Shown here piece after piece: positions 17,580 through 26,296 of a stretch of DNA of 64,000 bases. Below the pieces are notes generated by a model. The model did no database searches. It had not been told where the DNA came from and saw nothing but the letters and a program-made list of their open reading frames with translations. The number at the start of each line of letters is the position of its first letter. Within the stretch, counting starts at the first letter, position 1. A program made the position numbers and the translations under genes. Source of the stretch: Aestuariivita sp. (lineage in GTDB: Bacteria > Pseudomonadota > Alphaproteobacteria > Rhodobacterales > Rhodobacteraceae); the NCBI RefSeq assembly GCF_021404545.1, contig NZ_JAAWWD010000004.1:1-64000 (forward strand). The letters are read 5' to 3'.

Positions 17580-18440
17580 TCAGCCGGTCGTATCATCCGC
17601 CAAAAGCGCCGCCAAACCCGCGCGATAATCGGGATAGATCAGCCGGACGCCAAGCTCATCCTTGATCCGCTCGTTCCGCACCCGCTTGCTCTCGGCGTAA
17701 AAGCTGCGCGCCATCGGCGTCATTTCCGCCTCTTCAAAAGGGATTGCGGGCGGCACAGCCAGCCCAAGAAGTTCAGCCGCATGGGCGATTACATCCTCTG
17801 GCGGAGCCGGATCGTCGTCGCAGAGATTGTAGACCGCGCCGGGATTGGGGTGGCGGATCGAAGCTTCCAGAACTTGGGCGATGTCATCCACATGGATGCG
17901 GCTGAACACCTGGCCTTCTTTCACGATCCGTCGGGCGGTGCCGCTGCGCACCTTGGCAAATGGCCCACGCCCGGGTCCGTAGATACCGGCCAGACGAAAG
18001 ATATGTAACGGCAGAGCAGGGATCGCTTGCCAGGCGGCCTCGGCCTCTTTGCGCCAAACTCCCCGTCGGGTTGATGGGGTCAGGGGCGTGGCTTCATCCA
18101 CCCATCCGCCGCGATGATCGCCGTAGACACCGGTGGTGGAGAGGTATCCGGCCCATTTCAGTCTGGGTGCCGCCTCTGTTATCTGATCCGCCAGATCCGT
18201 CAGAACGGGGTCGCCCGCCTCAGTGGGGCCGGCCGAGATCAGCAGATGCGTTGCCTCGGACAGGGCCTCCTCCATCCCCTCACCGGGAAAGATCAAGGGC
18301 GTCACCCCCGTCGCACGGATCGCATCGGCCCGCTCTGCAGTACGGGTCGTGCCGAAAACCCGCCAGCCCTGCGGCACGAGCAACCGGGTCAATGCCGCCG
18401 CCGAAAAGCCATGACCGAATGAAAGTAATGTCTTGTTCAT
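17580..18440 (-). CDS. NAD(P)-binding epimerase/dehydratase-family protein (YeeZ-like)
   Basis: A 286-residue atypical short-chain reductase. The N-terminal nucleotide-binding loop is SFGHGFSAAALTRLL; WAGYLSTTGVYGDHRGGWVD (around residue 100) contains the usual Ser/Thr and Tyr positions, and FRLAGIYGPGRGPF and SRIHVDDIA are typical of the extended NAD-dependent epimerase family. Related proteins such as YeeZ have no settled function. It is a single gene, leftward, divergent from a small methyltransferase gene. Confidence 0.78.
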   Translation of the reverse strand: MNKTLLSFGHGFSAAALTRLLVPQGWRVFGTTRTAERADAIRATGVTPLIFPGEGMEEALSEATHLLISAGPTEAGDPVLTDLADQITEAAPRLKWAGYLSTTGVYGDHRGGWVDEATPLTPSTRRGVWRKEAEAAWQAIPALPLHIFRLAGIYGPGRGPFAKVRSGTARRIVKEGQVFSRIHVDDIAQVLEASIRHPNPGAVYNLCDDDPAPPEDVIAHAAELLGLAVPPAIPFEEAEMTPMARSFYAESKRVRNERIKDELGVRLIYPDYRAGLAALLADDTTG

Positions 18441-18529
18441 AAACCCTAGATGCGGTGTGCGCGCGCGCTCTGCAAGCCCCGCCAGTCAACGCGGTTGATC
18501 CGAATCGCTGACCATGGATTTGATAGCGG

Positions 18530-19159
18530 ATGGATGACGACACGCCTAATCTCGACAGCGCCTATGCCCTGAAAACGCCTCAGGAGTCACGCGCGCTCTA
18601 TGCCGGTTGGGCCGAAACCTATGATACCGGCTTTGCCCAAGAGACCGGGTATGAGTTGCACCTGCACGCCGCGCAAGCCTTTGCCACCATGGGGGGCACA
18701 GGCCCTGTTCTGGATGTGGGCGCGGGCACCGGCCTGTGCGGGCAGGCTCTGGCAGCGCTTGGGGTTCACCCGATCGAGGCGACCGACATCAGTCCCGAAA
18801 TGCTGCACCAGGCCATGCAAAAAGGGGTCTATGCGCGCGCGATCGAGGCTGATCTGACCCAAGGCCTGCCGATACCGAATGACACCTATTCGGGCATCGT
18901 CTCATCGGGGACCTTCACCACCGGCCATGTGGGCCCCACGGCTTTTGATGAGCTTTTGCGTGTCGCGCGCCCTGGCGCGCGTTTTGCTCTTTCCATCAAC
19001 GTCCAGCATTTTCAAAGCGCTGGGTTTGGCGCCGCGTTCGACAGGCTTGGCCCGACGCTGTCGGATCTCATCCTGACCGAAACGCGTATCTATGGCGAGC
19101 GCGCTTTGGGATCCCACAGGGATGACACGGCTCTCATCGCCAGTTTCCGCAAAAGGTAA
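18530..19159 (+). CDS. class I SAM-dependent methyltransferase
   Basis: A 209-residue Rossmann-fold methyltransferase. Motif I is VLDVGAGTGLCGQALAALG (about residues 60-78), followed by the acidic motif II EATDISPEMLHQA and the post-motif III region LLRVARPGARFALSIN. An N-terminal YAGWAETYDTGFAQETGY is typical of Methyltransf_11/25 small-molecule methyltransferases. Substrate unknown. It is monocistronic, converging on caiD. Confidence 0.83.
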   Translation: MDDDTPNLDSAYALKTPQESRALYAGWAETYDTGFAQETGYELHLHAAQAFATMGGTGPVLDVGAGTGLCGQALAALGVHPIEATDISPEMLHQAMQKGVYARAIEADLTQGLPIPNDTYSGIVSSGTFTTGHVGPTAFDELLRVARPGARFALSINVQHFQSAGFGAAFDRLGPTLSDLILTETRIYGERALGSHRDDTALIASFRKR

Positions 19160-19233
19160 GGCGTTGCGTCTGCCTCCGGGCGCCAATCGGCCCGAAGGGC
19201 CAGCATGGCGTGCGCCGCAGGCGCTCAGTCGGG

Positions 19234-20013
19234 TTACCTGCCTTTCCAGACAGGATCGCGTTTCTCGGCAAAGGCGCGGGCGCCTTCCAACTGATCCTCG
19301 CTGGAATAGAGCACATCGACACTGCGCAGCTGCCGCTTGGTGATCCGGTTCATCGCGTCCTGAAACCTGGCGTCCTCGGCATCGCGCACGATTTCCTTGA
19401 TCGCTGCATAGACCAAAGGCGGCCCGCTCGCCAAAAGCCGCGCCAGCTCCCAGGCACGGTTCATCAGTTGATCGCGCGGCAGGATCTCGTTGACCAGACC
19501 CCAATGCTTGGCCTCTTCTGCATCGAACCAGCGCCCGGTCAGCAGCAGCTCCATCGCGATGTGATAGGGGATGCGCTTGGGCAGCTTGACGCTGGCCGCA
19601 TCGGCCACCGTGCCAGATCTGATCTCGGGCAGGGCAAAGCTTGCGTGATCGGCCGCAAGGATCATGTCCGCGGACAGGGCAAGCTCCAGACCGCCGCCGC
19701 AGGCAATGCCATTGACCGCGGCAATCACCGGTTTGTTGAGATCGCGCAGCTCCTGCAACCCGCCAAATCCGCCAACCCCGTAGTCGCCGTCCACCGCGTC
19801 GCCATCGGCGGCGGCCTTCAGGTCCCATCCTGGGCAAAAGAATTTCTCACCCCCGCCGGTCAGGATCGCCACCCGCAGATCGGGATCGTCCCGGAACCGG
19901 GCAAATACGTCCCCCATGAGCCGTGAGGTTTGCAGATCAATCGCATTGGCTTTGGGCCGGTCCAGGGTCACCTCCAAAACAGCGCCCTCCGACCGCGTTT
20001 TCACCGGCTCCAT
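19234..20013 (-). CDS. caiD: crotonobetainyl-CoA hydratase-like enoyl-CoA hydratase
   Basis: A 259-residue crotonase-fold enzyme. It matches carnitinyl-CoA dehydratase CaiD more closely than generic enoyl-CoA hydratases: FFCPGWDLKAAADGDA, the oxyanion motif NGIACGGGLELALSADMI, and the C-terminal tail AFAEKRDPVWKGR, which I recall as also ending Escherichia coli CaiD. It would interconvert L-carnitinyl-CoA and crotonobetainyl-CoA. The start is 4 nt from the end of the upstream acyl-CoA ligase gene, so the two are one operon. The alternative is a hydratase for another quaternary-amine or branched acyl-CoA. Confidence 0.82.
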   Translation of the reverse strand: MEPVKTRSEGAVLEVTLDRPKANAIDLQTSRLMGDVFARFRDDPDLRVAILTGGGEKFFCPGWDLKAAADGDAVDGDYGVGGFGGLQELRDLNKPVIAAVNGIACGGGLELALSADMILAADHASFALPEIRSGTVADAASVKLPKRIPYHIAMELLLTGRWFDAEEAKHWGLVNEILPRDQLMNRAWELARLLASGPPLVYAAIKEIVRDAEDARFQDAMNRITKRQLRSVDVLYSSEDQLEGARAFAEKRDPVWKGR

Positions 20014-20017
20014 ATCA

Positions 20018-22033
20018 TCATCCTTTCCTGATCACTGCATCCACCGCGACCACCATGTCGGGTGTCGCAATCAATGGGTTTATCTCCAACTCATCCAATA
20101 GGTCGGCGTGATCCGCCACATAAAGTTGCACGGCCATGATCGCATCCAGCACCGCGTGCAGGTTGACGGCTGGCGTGCCGCGATAGCCTTGCAACAGGAC
20201 AAAGACCTTCAAACCGCGCAAACCATCTTCCAGCCGCCTGCGCGTGGTTGGCACAAGAAATGAGACGGTATCGCGCACAAGTTCTGTCAAGACACCGCCC
20301 GCGCCCAGGGTCAGCACAAATCCATGCGCCGGATCCCGGGTCACTCCAATCAGCAGCTCTGCCACACCGCCAGTCACCATTTCTTCGATCAGAACCTTCT
20401 TGCCCGGCATCTCGGTAACGGCCCTGGCAAGCTCCGCGTGACCCACACCCAGACGAACGGCACCCATCTCGGATTTATGCGCCAGCCCCATCCCCTTGAC
20501 GACCAGCGGTGCGGAGAGTTCGCGCGCCGCCGCAAGGTCGCCGGTCTTTTGCAAGACCACCGACCGGGGTACGTCGAGGCCGTAATCCAACAATTCTGCC
20601 TTCGCGCGCGCCTCATCGACAAGGGCGACCGGGCCACCCAGTTCCGGAGCCTTCAGCGGTATCTCAGGCTCCAACCTGACAGGCCGGCTCGCGATCTCTG
20701 CGGCTATCAGCAACTCACGCAGCCCGCAGGCAGGCAGGACACCGCCTGCCATCAAATGATGCGCCACATCCTGTGGCATCAACTCTGGCAGTGTCGCGGC
20801 CATCGCAAAGGGCCTGTCCGATGCGGCGCGGACTGACAAGGCGGTTTGCGTCGCGCAGTCCCAATCGTCCGCGTCGGTGTAAGGGTAATCGACAATGGCA
20901 AAGGTCAGGCCGACATGGTCTGCGGCCATGGGTGTCCACGCGGCGATCATCGCCTCGGTGTCGCGCCAGATATAGGTGTGATAGTCCAACGGGTTGGCGA
21001 GGGCCACCATCGGTCCAAGTGCGGCCCGCAGATCGCGCTTTTGCGCATCGGTGAGTGGCGGAAACTCTAACGCGCGGCCTTCGATACTGTCGGCGACCAG
21101 ACTGGCTTCGCCCCCCGAACAGCTGATACTGCTCAGCTGTCCGTTCTGGAGCCGCCCAAAGACATGAAGGAGTTTCAGGGTCTCCAGAAAGGCGGGCAGA
21201 TCATCGACACGGGCGATCCCCAGCCGGTCCAGCAAAGCCTGCGCGCCCGCATCGCTGCCCGCAAGCGACGCAGTATGGGAAATGGTTGCCTGCTGCGCCT
21301 GCACGGATCGCCCGGATTTGATCGCAACGAGCGGGATGCCTCTGTCCGCAGCCTTTTGTGCCAGAGCGACCCAAGGCGCCGTCTCTCCGAACCCTTCGAT
21401 ATGCAGGCCAATCGCACTGACCCGGTCATCATCAAGCAGCGCCTCTGCAATCTCGGCCTGCGAGACCTGCGCCTGATTCCCGCAGGTGATCATATAGGCA
21501 ATCGGCAGGGCGCGGCGCTGCATGGTCAGGTTGATCGCAATGTTCGAGCTTTGGGTCAGGATCGCCACGCCGCGCTCCACCGACGCCATTCCATGCTGGT
21601 CCGGCCAGATCGCCACCTTGTCCAGCGCATTGATAAAGCCGTAACAGTTCGGCCCCAGAATGGGCATCACTCCTGCGGCTTCCACCAGCCGCGCTTGCAG
21701 ATCGGTCGCACTGCCATCCTCGGCGACCGCCTCGGAGAAACCGGAGGCAAAGCACACAGCCCCCCCGGCCTGGCTGGCGGCAAGGTCTGCGACAACCCCC
21801 ACTGTGGTGTGCCGGTTCACGGCGATGAAGGCGGCATCGATCGGACTCTCGATCGCGGCCAGCGACCGCGCGGAGGTACACCCGGCCAAGGTCTTGGCAT
21901 TGGGATGAACTAGATAAATCCGCCCATCAAAGCCGACCCGCCGCGCCGCGCCGACAATCGACGCCCCCCAGGCGCCGCCACCGATAATGGCGATTGTTCG
22001 GGGTGCCAACAGGCGGCGCAGGTCACGTGTCAT
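20018..22033 (-). CDS. NDP-forming acyl-CoA ligase (acetate-CoA ligase family)
   Basis: A 671-residue fused acyl-CoA synthetase. The N-terminal CoA-binding domain (about 1-130) begins LLAPRTIAIIGGGAWGASIV; the succinyl-CoA-ligase-like domain contains ILGPNCYGFINALDKVAIWP and the swinging-histidine region ISHTASLAGSDAG; a C-terminal ATP-grasp domain (about 470-671) contains PLVVKGMGLAHKSEMGAVRL and VLIEEMVTGGVAELLIGVTRD. It converts an organic acid to its CoA thioester with ATP, giving ADP and phosphate. Coupled to caiD, it is the likely activator of carnitine or gamma-butyrobetaine (the role of the unrelated CaiC in enterobacteria). Substrate inferred from context only. Confidence 0.85.
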   Translation of the reverse strand: MTRDLRRLLAPRTIAIIGGGAWGASIVGAARRVGFDGRIYLVHPNAKTLAGCTSARSLAAIESPIDAAFIAVNRHTTVGVVADLAASQAGGAVCFASGFSEAVAEDGSATDLQARLVEAAGVMPILGPNCYGFINALDKVAIWPDQHGMASVERGVAILTQSSNIAINLTMQRRALPIAYMITCGNQAQVSQAEIAEALLDDDRVSAIGLHIEGFGETAPWVALAQKAADRGIPLVAIKSGRSVQAQQATISHTASLAGSDAGAQALLDRLGIARVDDLPAFLETLKLLHVFGRLQNGQLSSISCSGGEASLVADSIEGRALEFPPLTDAQKRDLRAALGPMVALANPLDYHTYIWRDTEAMIAAWTPMAADHVGLTFAIVDYPYTDADDWDCATQTALSVRAASDRPFAMAATLPELMPQDVAHHLMAGGVLPACGLRELLIAAEIASRPVRLEPEIPLKAPELGGPVALVDEARAKAELLDYGLDVPRSVVLQKTGDLAAARELSAPLVVKGMGLAHKSEMGAVRLGVGHAELARAVTEMPGKKVLIEEMVTGGVAELLIGVTRDPAHGFVLTLGAGGVLTELVRDTVSFLVPTTRRRLEDGLRGLKVFVLLQGYRGTPAVNLHAVLDAIMAVQLYVADHADLLDELEINPLIATPDMVVAVDAVIRKG

Positions 22034-22073
22034 TTGGTCACCTGCGCCGGTAGCCCATGTCGGAGCCTCCGGC

Positions 22074-22248
22074 GGGGAATATTTTTGGCCAGAAGAAGCA
22101 ACAAACTATTAACCATTAATGTGCACCCTGTTCAGGCGGTACAGGCGGGGACGCCGATGACCGCGCCAGGAGAAGCATCGTCAGATGTTTCTTTGGACAG
22201 GGGAGGGTTACAGGCTCTCCCCTGCTTCTTCTGGCCAGAAATATTCCC
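22074..22248. repeat. dispersed palindromic repeat, copy B (arms 122 nt apart)
   Basis: The left arm 22074-22100 (GGGGAATATTTTTGGCCAGA...) and the right arm 22223-22248 are inverted copies of the same family as 6425-6491, but they enclose 122 nt instead of 15. A secondary stem follows (GAGGGGCTGGCCCCTC, 22258-22273). It separates the acyl-CoA dehydrogenase gene from the acyl-CoA ligase gene, both leftward. The inserted stretch has no recognisable gene. Confidence 0.75.
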
Positions 22249-22310
22249 GGGGAGTGTGAGGGGCTGGCCCCTCACATCGGTCAGATGGGCGCAGCCCATT
22301 CGAAACCGGT

Positions 22311-23474
22311 TCATGCCCCCAGCGCCCGAAGCAGATCGCGCGAGATGATGTGGCGCTGGATTTCACTTGTTCCGTCCCAGATCCGTTCGACCCGTGCATC
22401 CCGCCAGAATCGCTCCAGCGGGTAATCATCCATCAGTCCCATCCCGCCATGGATTTGGATCGCCGCATCGGTCACCCGCGCCAGCATCTCCGAGGCGTAA
22501 AGCTTGGCCGACGCGATTTCGCGATTGGCAGGCAGCCCCTTGTCCAGCCGGTCCGCCGCCGCCAGCGTCAAAAGATCGCCCGCATCGATCTCGGTGATCA
22601 TGTCGGCGATCTGAAAGCTCACGCCCTGGAACTTGCCGATCTTCTGGCCGAACTGTTCGCGCTCGGCGGCGTAACGTAGCGCATAGTCAAAGACCCGCCG
22701 CGCGCGACCCACGCTCATCGTGGCCACCGTGACTCGGGTGGCGTAGAGCCAGGTGTTCATCACCTCGAATCCGCCATCGACCTCGCCCAGAACCTGCGCA
22801 TCGGGCACCCGGCAGTCATCGAACTCGAGGATCATGTTCCTGTAGCCGCGATGGCTGACCGATTGATAGCCGTCGCGGATCGTGAAGCCGGGATGGCCGC
22901 GATCCACCAGGAAACAGGTGATGCGTTTTTTCGGACCGCGCGGTGTCTGATCCTCGCCCGTTGCGACAAACACGATCAGGAAATCGGCGTGATCCGCGCC
23001 GCTGATGAAATGCTTGGTCCCGTTGATCATCCAATCGCCACCATCGCGTATGGCGGCGCATTTCATCCCCCGCACGTCCGAACCCGCGCCCGGTTCGGTC
23101 ATGGCCAGCGCGTCCATCCGCTCGCCCCGCACGGCGGGCATCAGATACCTTTCGATCTGCTCGCCCTCACATGCCATCAGGATATTCTGCGGCCGCCCAA
23201 AGAAGTGATTGAGCGCCATCGACCCGCGCCCCAGCTCTCGCTCGACCAACGCGAACGCGATATGGTTCAGCCCGGCGCAGCCGACGCTTTGAGGGAAGTT
23301 GCAGGCGTAAAACCCCAGATCGATCGTCTTTTGTTTGATCTCCCGCGCGATCTCCTGCGGAACCTCGCCGGTGCGCTCTACGATCTCTTCATGCGGATAG
23401 ATCTCGTTTTCTACGAAACTCCGCACTGTGGCCGCGATCATCTCCTGCTCATCGGTCAGACCGTATTGCATCAT
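22311..23474 (-). CDS. acyl-CoA dehydrogenase (possible crotonobetainyl/gamma-butyrobetainyl-CoA role)
   Basis: A 387-residue flavoprotein of the acyl-CoA dehydrogenase family: N-terminal helical domain (YGLTDEQEMIAATVRSFVEN), FAD-binding ALAMTEPGAGSDVRGM near residue 125-140, and the C-terminal domain ending QIHGGMGLMDDYPLERFWRD and RIWDGTSEIQRHI. In most family members the catalytic base is the glutamate of YEGTSEIQ; here that position is aspartate (WDGT), read directly from the codons near 22374-22385. Upstream of a CaiD-like hydratase and an acyl-CoA ligase, it may desaturate a betaine-type acyl-CoA; the substrate is inference. Confidence 0.85.
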   Translation of the reverse strand: MMQYGLTDEQEMIAATVRSFVENEIYPHEEIVERTGEVPQEIAREIKQKTIDLGFYACNFPQSVGCAGLNHIAFALVERELGRGSMALNHFFGRPQNILMACEGEQIERYLMPAVRGERMDALAMTEPGAGSDVRGMKCAAIRDGGDWMINGTKHFISGADHADFLIVFVATGEDQTPRGPKKRITCFLVDRGHPGFTIRDGYQSVSHRGYRNMILEFDDCRVPDAQVLGEVDGGFEVMNTWLYATRVTVATMSVGRARRVFDYALRYAAEREQFGQKIGKFQGVSFQIADMITEIDAGDLLTLAAADRLDKGLPANREIASAKLYASEMLARVTDAAIQIHGGMGLMDDYPLERFWRDARVERIWDGTSEIQRHIISRDLLRALGA

Positions 23475-23543
23475 CTTCTCCGCTTAAATGGCCGCTGCGA
23501 CGGGCCTGACACCTATTTATGCTCCACCCTCAAGCGCGCAATT

Positions 23544-24542
23544 TCACCGGGTATACATCTGTGTCTTGCGCGCCCGCGTTTCGTCCGTCGCCCGGGCCGT
23601 GCCATCGTGATAGCTGCCGAACCAGCGATCCCAGGGCATCTCGACCGTGCCGTAGTTGCACTCGAAATACCGGTGATGGAGCTGGTGGAAGAACACGCCC
23701 ATCTTGAGCTGCGGTTGATCCTTGACCATCAGATTCTCGAACCCCGAGTGGGAAAAGACCGGGTGCGTAGACTGGACATAGCCGTGAAACATCACGTGCA
23801 GCGGATGGCTGGGCACCACCAGATGGATCAGGAAATTGGTGTAAAAGAGCAGGTGTTCGATGGGGTGCATCGAAATACCCGACCACGGTCCGACATTGAC
23901 GTTGCGGTGATGCAGCGCATGCGCCGCACGGTAGAGCGGCGGCCAATGCAGCAACCGATGCACCCAGTAAAAGTGAAAGCTCGACCAGATCGGCAGCAGA
24001 ACGAACAGCGCCACGAACCAGACAGGGTTGTCGGGAAAGAGCAGACCGGGCGCAAAGCCGTTTGCCATCGCCCAGAAGACGCCGATCTGGGCCAGCGTCC
24101 ACAGCGTGATGCCGCTGGCGATATGCCAGAACATGTTGTCCCAGACCTGATTGCCAAAGGTGAAACTGCCGTTCGAACGGTTCTGGTCACGCGGGTCGAA
24201 CTTCCTCTGATCGTTTTGCCCTTTGCGCATGATCAGCCAGTAATGGAGCAGCCCTGCGCACAGGCATTGCGGCACCAGATTGGCCAGCCAGACGCGGATC
24301 ATCCACCCGGCCTCAAGGCGTTGCATCGCCTCAAGCGGTGGCAGGATCATGAAATAGGCGACAAAGGCCAGCACCAGACACAGCGTGGTGGTTGACACCT
24401 CGAACCAATAGGCGCCGTACCAGCGCAGGATCTTTCCTATGCGCGGCGGCCATTGAAACAGCGGATTTTGCGCGATGGGCACCGGTGGGCGGTGGTTCCA
24501 ACGGGCGGCCTCGCGGGCTTCGGGATCGTCGGGCAGGCTCAT
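23544..24542 (-). CDS. sterol desaturase / fatty acid hydroxylase superfamily membrane protein
   Basis: A 332-residue integral membrane di-iron oxygenase. Three histidine clusters are visible: WVHRLLHWPP (about residues 185-195), AHALHHRNVN shortly after, and FHQLHHRYFECNYG near residue 290, matching the HxxxH/HxxHH pattern of the superfamily. Several hydrophobic segments (LVLAFVAYFMILPP, then VWFVALFVLLPIWSSFHFYW) lie between them. The start overlaps the stop of the class II aldolase gene by 4 nt, so both are translated from one transcript. It hydroxylates or desaturates a lipid or aliphatic compound; the substrate is unknown. Confidence 0.85.
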   Translation of the reverse strand: MSLPDDPEAREAARWNHRPPVPIAQNPLFQWPPRIGKILRWYGAYWFEVSTTTLCLVLAFVAYFMILPPLEAMQRLEAGWMIRVWLANLVPQCLCAGLLHYWLIMRKGQNDQRKFDPRDQNRSNGSFTFGNQVWDNMFWHIASGITLWTLAQIGVFWAMANGFAPGLLFPDNPVWFVALFVLLPIWSSFHFYWVHRLLHWPPLYRAAHALHHRNVNVGPWSGISMHPIEHLLFYTNFLIHLVVPSHPLHVMFHGYVQSTHPVFSHSGFENLMVKDQPQLKMGVFFHQLHHRYFECNYGTVEMPWDRWFGSYHDGTARATDETRARKTQMYTR

Positions 24543-25294
24543 TGCGCGTAGTCCGATCCTTCATCGTCCAGAATGGCCTTGAGCTCGTCCAGATGGCGGG
24601 CGTCCTGTTCGGGATAGGCCTCCAGCTCGCGCGCGGTCTTTTCGGCGATCTCATCGGGCAGCACGCGCAGCGGCTGGCCGGTTTGCAAGGCACGGATATA
24701 GGTCTCGCAGGCGCGCTCAAAGTAATAGAGCCGGTTGAACGTCTCTGCCACGCTGTCGCCGATCACCATGATACCGTGATTGCCCATCACCATGACCTTT
24801 TTGCGGGGATCGTGAAACAGTTGGGCACAGCGTTCGCCCTCCTCCTCAAACGCCAGCCCGCCATAGGCCTCGTCGATCACCACACGGTCGTAAAACGTGG
24901 CGCAGTTCTGGTCGATGGGCGGCAGGCGGCTGTCCTGAAGGCTGGCCAGCACCGTGGCAAAGATCGAATGCACATGCATCGCACAGCGGGCATGCGCACA
25001 ATGGCGATGCAATCCGCCATGCAGCCCCCAGGCGGTGGGGTCGGGCGCGTCCGGCCCTTCCAGCGTCTCGGGATCGTTGGCATCGACCACGATCAGATCG
25101 CTGGCCTTGATCCGGCTGAAATGACGCTGGTTGGGGTTCATCAGGAACCGCGTGCCATCCTCGTTGATCGACAGGCTGAAATGGTTGGCCACGGCCTCGT
25201 GCATGTTCAGCCGCGCGGTCCAGCGGAACGCGGCGGCCAGATCCACACGCTCGGCCCAATAATCCATGTTGGGGCGCAGTTCGGTGACGGTCAT
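24539..25294 (-). CDS. class II aldolase/adducin-family protein
   Basis: A 251-residue zinc-dependent aldolase-fold protein. The metal-binding histidines are in CAHARCAMHVHSIFATVLAS (about residues 95-115), and VMVMGNHGIMVIGDSV carries the later histidine; the FYDRVVIDEAYGG stretch is usual for adducin-type bacterial members. Likely substrates are short sugar- or hydroxy-acid phosphates or simple aldol compounds, but several family members have other roles. The start at 25294 (MTVTELRPNMDYW) is preceded by GGAGGATGCC. First gene of a leftward transcription unit, divergent from a LysR gene across 102 nt. Confidence 0.84.
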   Translation of the reverse strand: MTVTELRPNMDYWAERVDLAAAFRWTARLNMHEAVANHFSLSINEDGTRFLMNPNQRHFSRIKASDLIVVDANDPETLEGPDAPDPTAWGLHGGLHRHCAHARCAMHVHSIFATVLASLQDSRLPPIDQNCATFYDRVVIDEAYGGLAFEEEGERCAQLFHDPRKKVMVMGNHGIMVIGDSVAETFNRLYYFERACETYIRALQTGQPLRVLPDEIAEKTARELEAYPEQDARHLDELKAILDDEGSDYAQ

Positions 25295-25374
25295 GGCATC
25301 CTCCGGTTTTGGCCAAGGGTGCCCTGGGGGGTCTTGCCTTGACCAACGAAAAAAACGCAGTCTCGGCATTAGCA

Positions 25375-25391
25375 AAACTTATGATAGGTTT
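25375..25391. promoter_or_regulatory. candidate LysR-type operator
   Basis: AAACTTATGATAGGTTT is a 17-nt near-perfect palindrome (7 of 8 pairs match, the other is T/G) with a T-N11-A-like layout. It lies 5 nt before the LysR start codon and 80 nt upstream of the divergent aldolase start. It is a good candidate for autoregulation and control of the aldolase-desaturase operon. Confidence 0.55.
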
Positions 25392-25396
25392 ATGTC

Positions 25397-26296
25397 ATGC
25401 ACCGCGATCTGCCGCCGCTGGGCTGGCTGCGCACATTCGAGGCCGCAGCCAGACAGCTCAGCTTCACCGGCGCCGCGCGCGATCTGAACATGACGCAGAG
25501 TGCCGTCAGCCAGCAGATCAAATCGCTGGAAGGTCATCTGGGCCGCGCGCTGTTTCATCGCCGCCCCCGTGCGCTGGAACTGACGCAGGCCGGGCGCACC
25601 TATCTGCCGATCGTGCGCGACGCCTTCGCCACGCTCAGGCAAGGCACCCGCATCGTGGTGGGCGAGACGCAACGCACGCTCAACATCCATTGCAACATGA
25701 CCTTTGCGGTGCGGTGGCTGGCGCCGCGCCTGCCTCGGTTTCGCGCGATGCATCCCGGTCTGAGGCTCAATTTCATGGCCGAGATCTGGGAGCCGGACCG
25801 CCCCTCGGACGCAATCGACATCGAAATTCGGTTCGCTCTGCGCAAACCGCAGGGCATCCGGGCCGAACTGTTGCGCCGGGATGCGGTCTATCCGATCTGC
25901 GCGCCGGGCTATGAGGTGACGCTGGAGAGCCTGACCGATCAGCCGCTTTACGATTGCGCGAACCTGTTGTCGACCTGGGGGTACTGGGCGGAACAGCAGG
26001 CGCTGCGGTGGGAGGCGGTGCCGGTCACCTATGCCTCGACCTATACGTTCTGCCTGTCGGTGGTGGAGGCGGGGGGCGGTCTGATGCTGGGCCATGACGC
26101 GATTTGCAGCGATCTTCTGGCAAGGGGTCGCGTGGTCCGCCCCATTGACCACTCTGCGCCGATGGCGGAGGCCTATTACCTCATCCTCTCGCCGCAGGCC
26201 GATGAGATCCCCGGCGCGGCTGAGTTCGCAGCCTGGCTGCGGTCCGAGACGGCGGCGGATCTTCAGTCCTTGGGCCGAGAGGGCACCCAGGCATAG
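25397..26296 (+). CDS. LysR-family transcriptional regulator (GcvA-like)
   Basis: A 299-residue LysR regulator. The N-terminal winged helix-turn-helix reads LRTFEAAARQLSFTGAARDL, then MTQSAVSQQIKSLEGHLGRA (residues about 10-50); the remainder is a periplasmic-binding-protein-like effector domain (TFAVRWLAPRLPRFRAMHPG and so on). It diverges from the aldolase/hydroxylase genes, which it probably controls, and a palindromic site at 25375-25391 sits between them. Its last 34 nt overlap the convergent VOC-family gene. Confidence 0.9.
   Translation: MHRDLPPLGWLRTFEAAARQLSFTGAARDLNMTQSAVSQQIKSLEGHLGRALFHRRPRALELTQAGRTYLPIVRDAFATLRQGTRIVVGETQRTLNIHCNMTFAVRWLAPRLPRFRAMHPGLRLNFMAEIWEPDRPSDAIDIEIRFALRKPQGIRAELLRRDAVYPICAPGYEVTLESLTDQPLYDCANLLSTWGYWAEQQALRWEAVPVTYASTYTFCLSVVEAGGGLMLGHDAICSDLLARGRVVRPIDHSAPMAEAYYLILSPQADEIPGAAEFAAWLRSETAADLQSLGREGTQA

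Noticed and set aside
22851-24395. Plus-strand open frame of 514 codons
   Set aside because: Antisense to the acyl-CoA dehydrogenase and hydroxylase genes, with His/Arg-rich composition typical of shadow frames.
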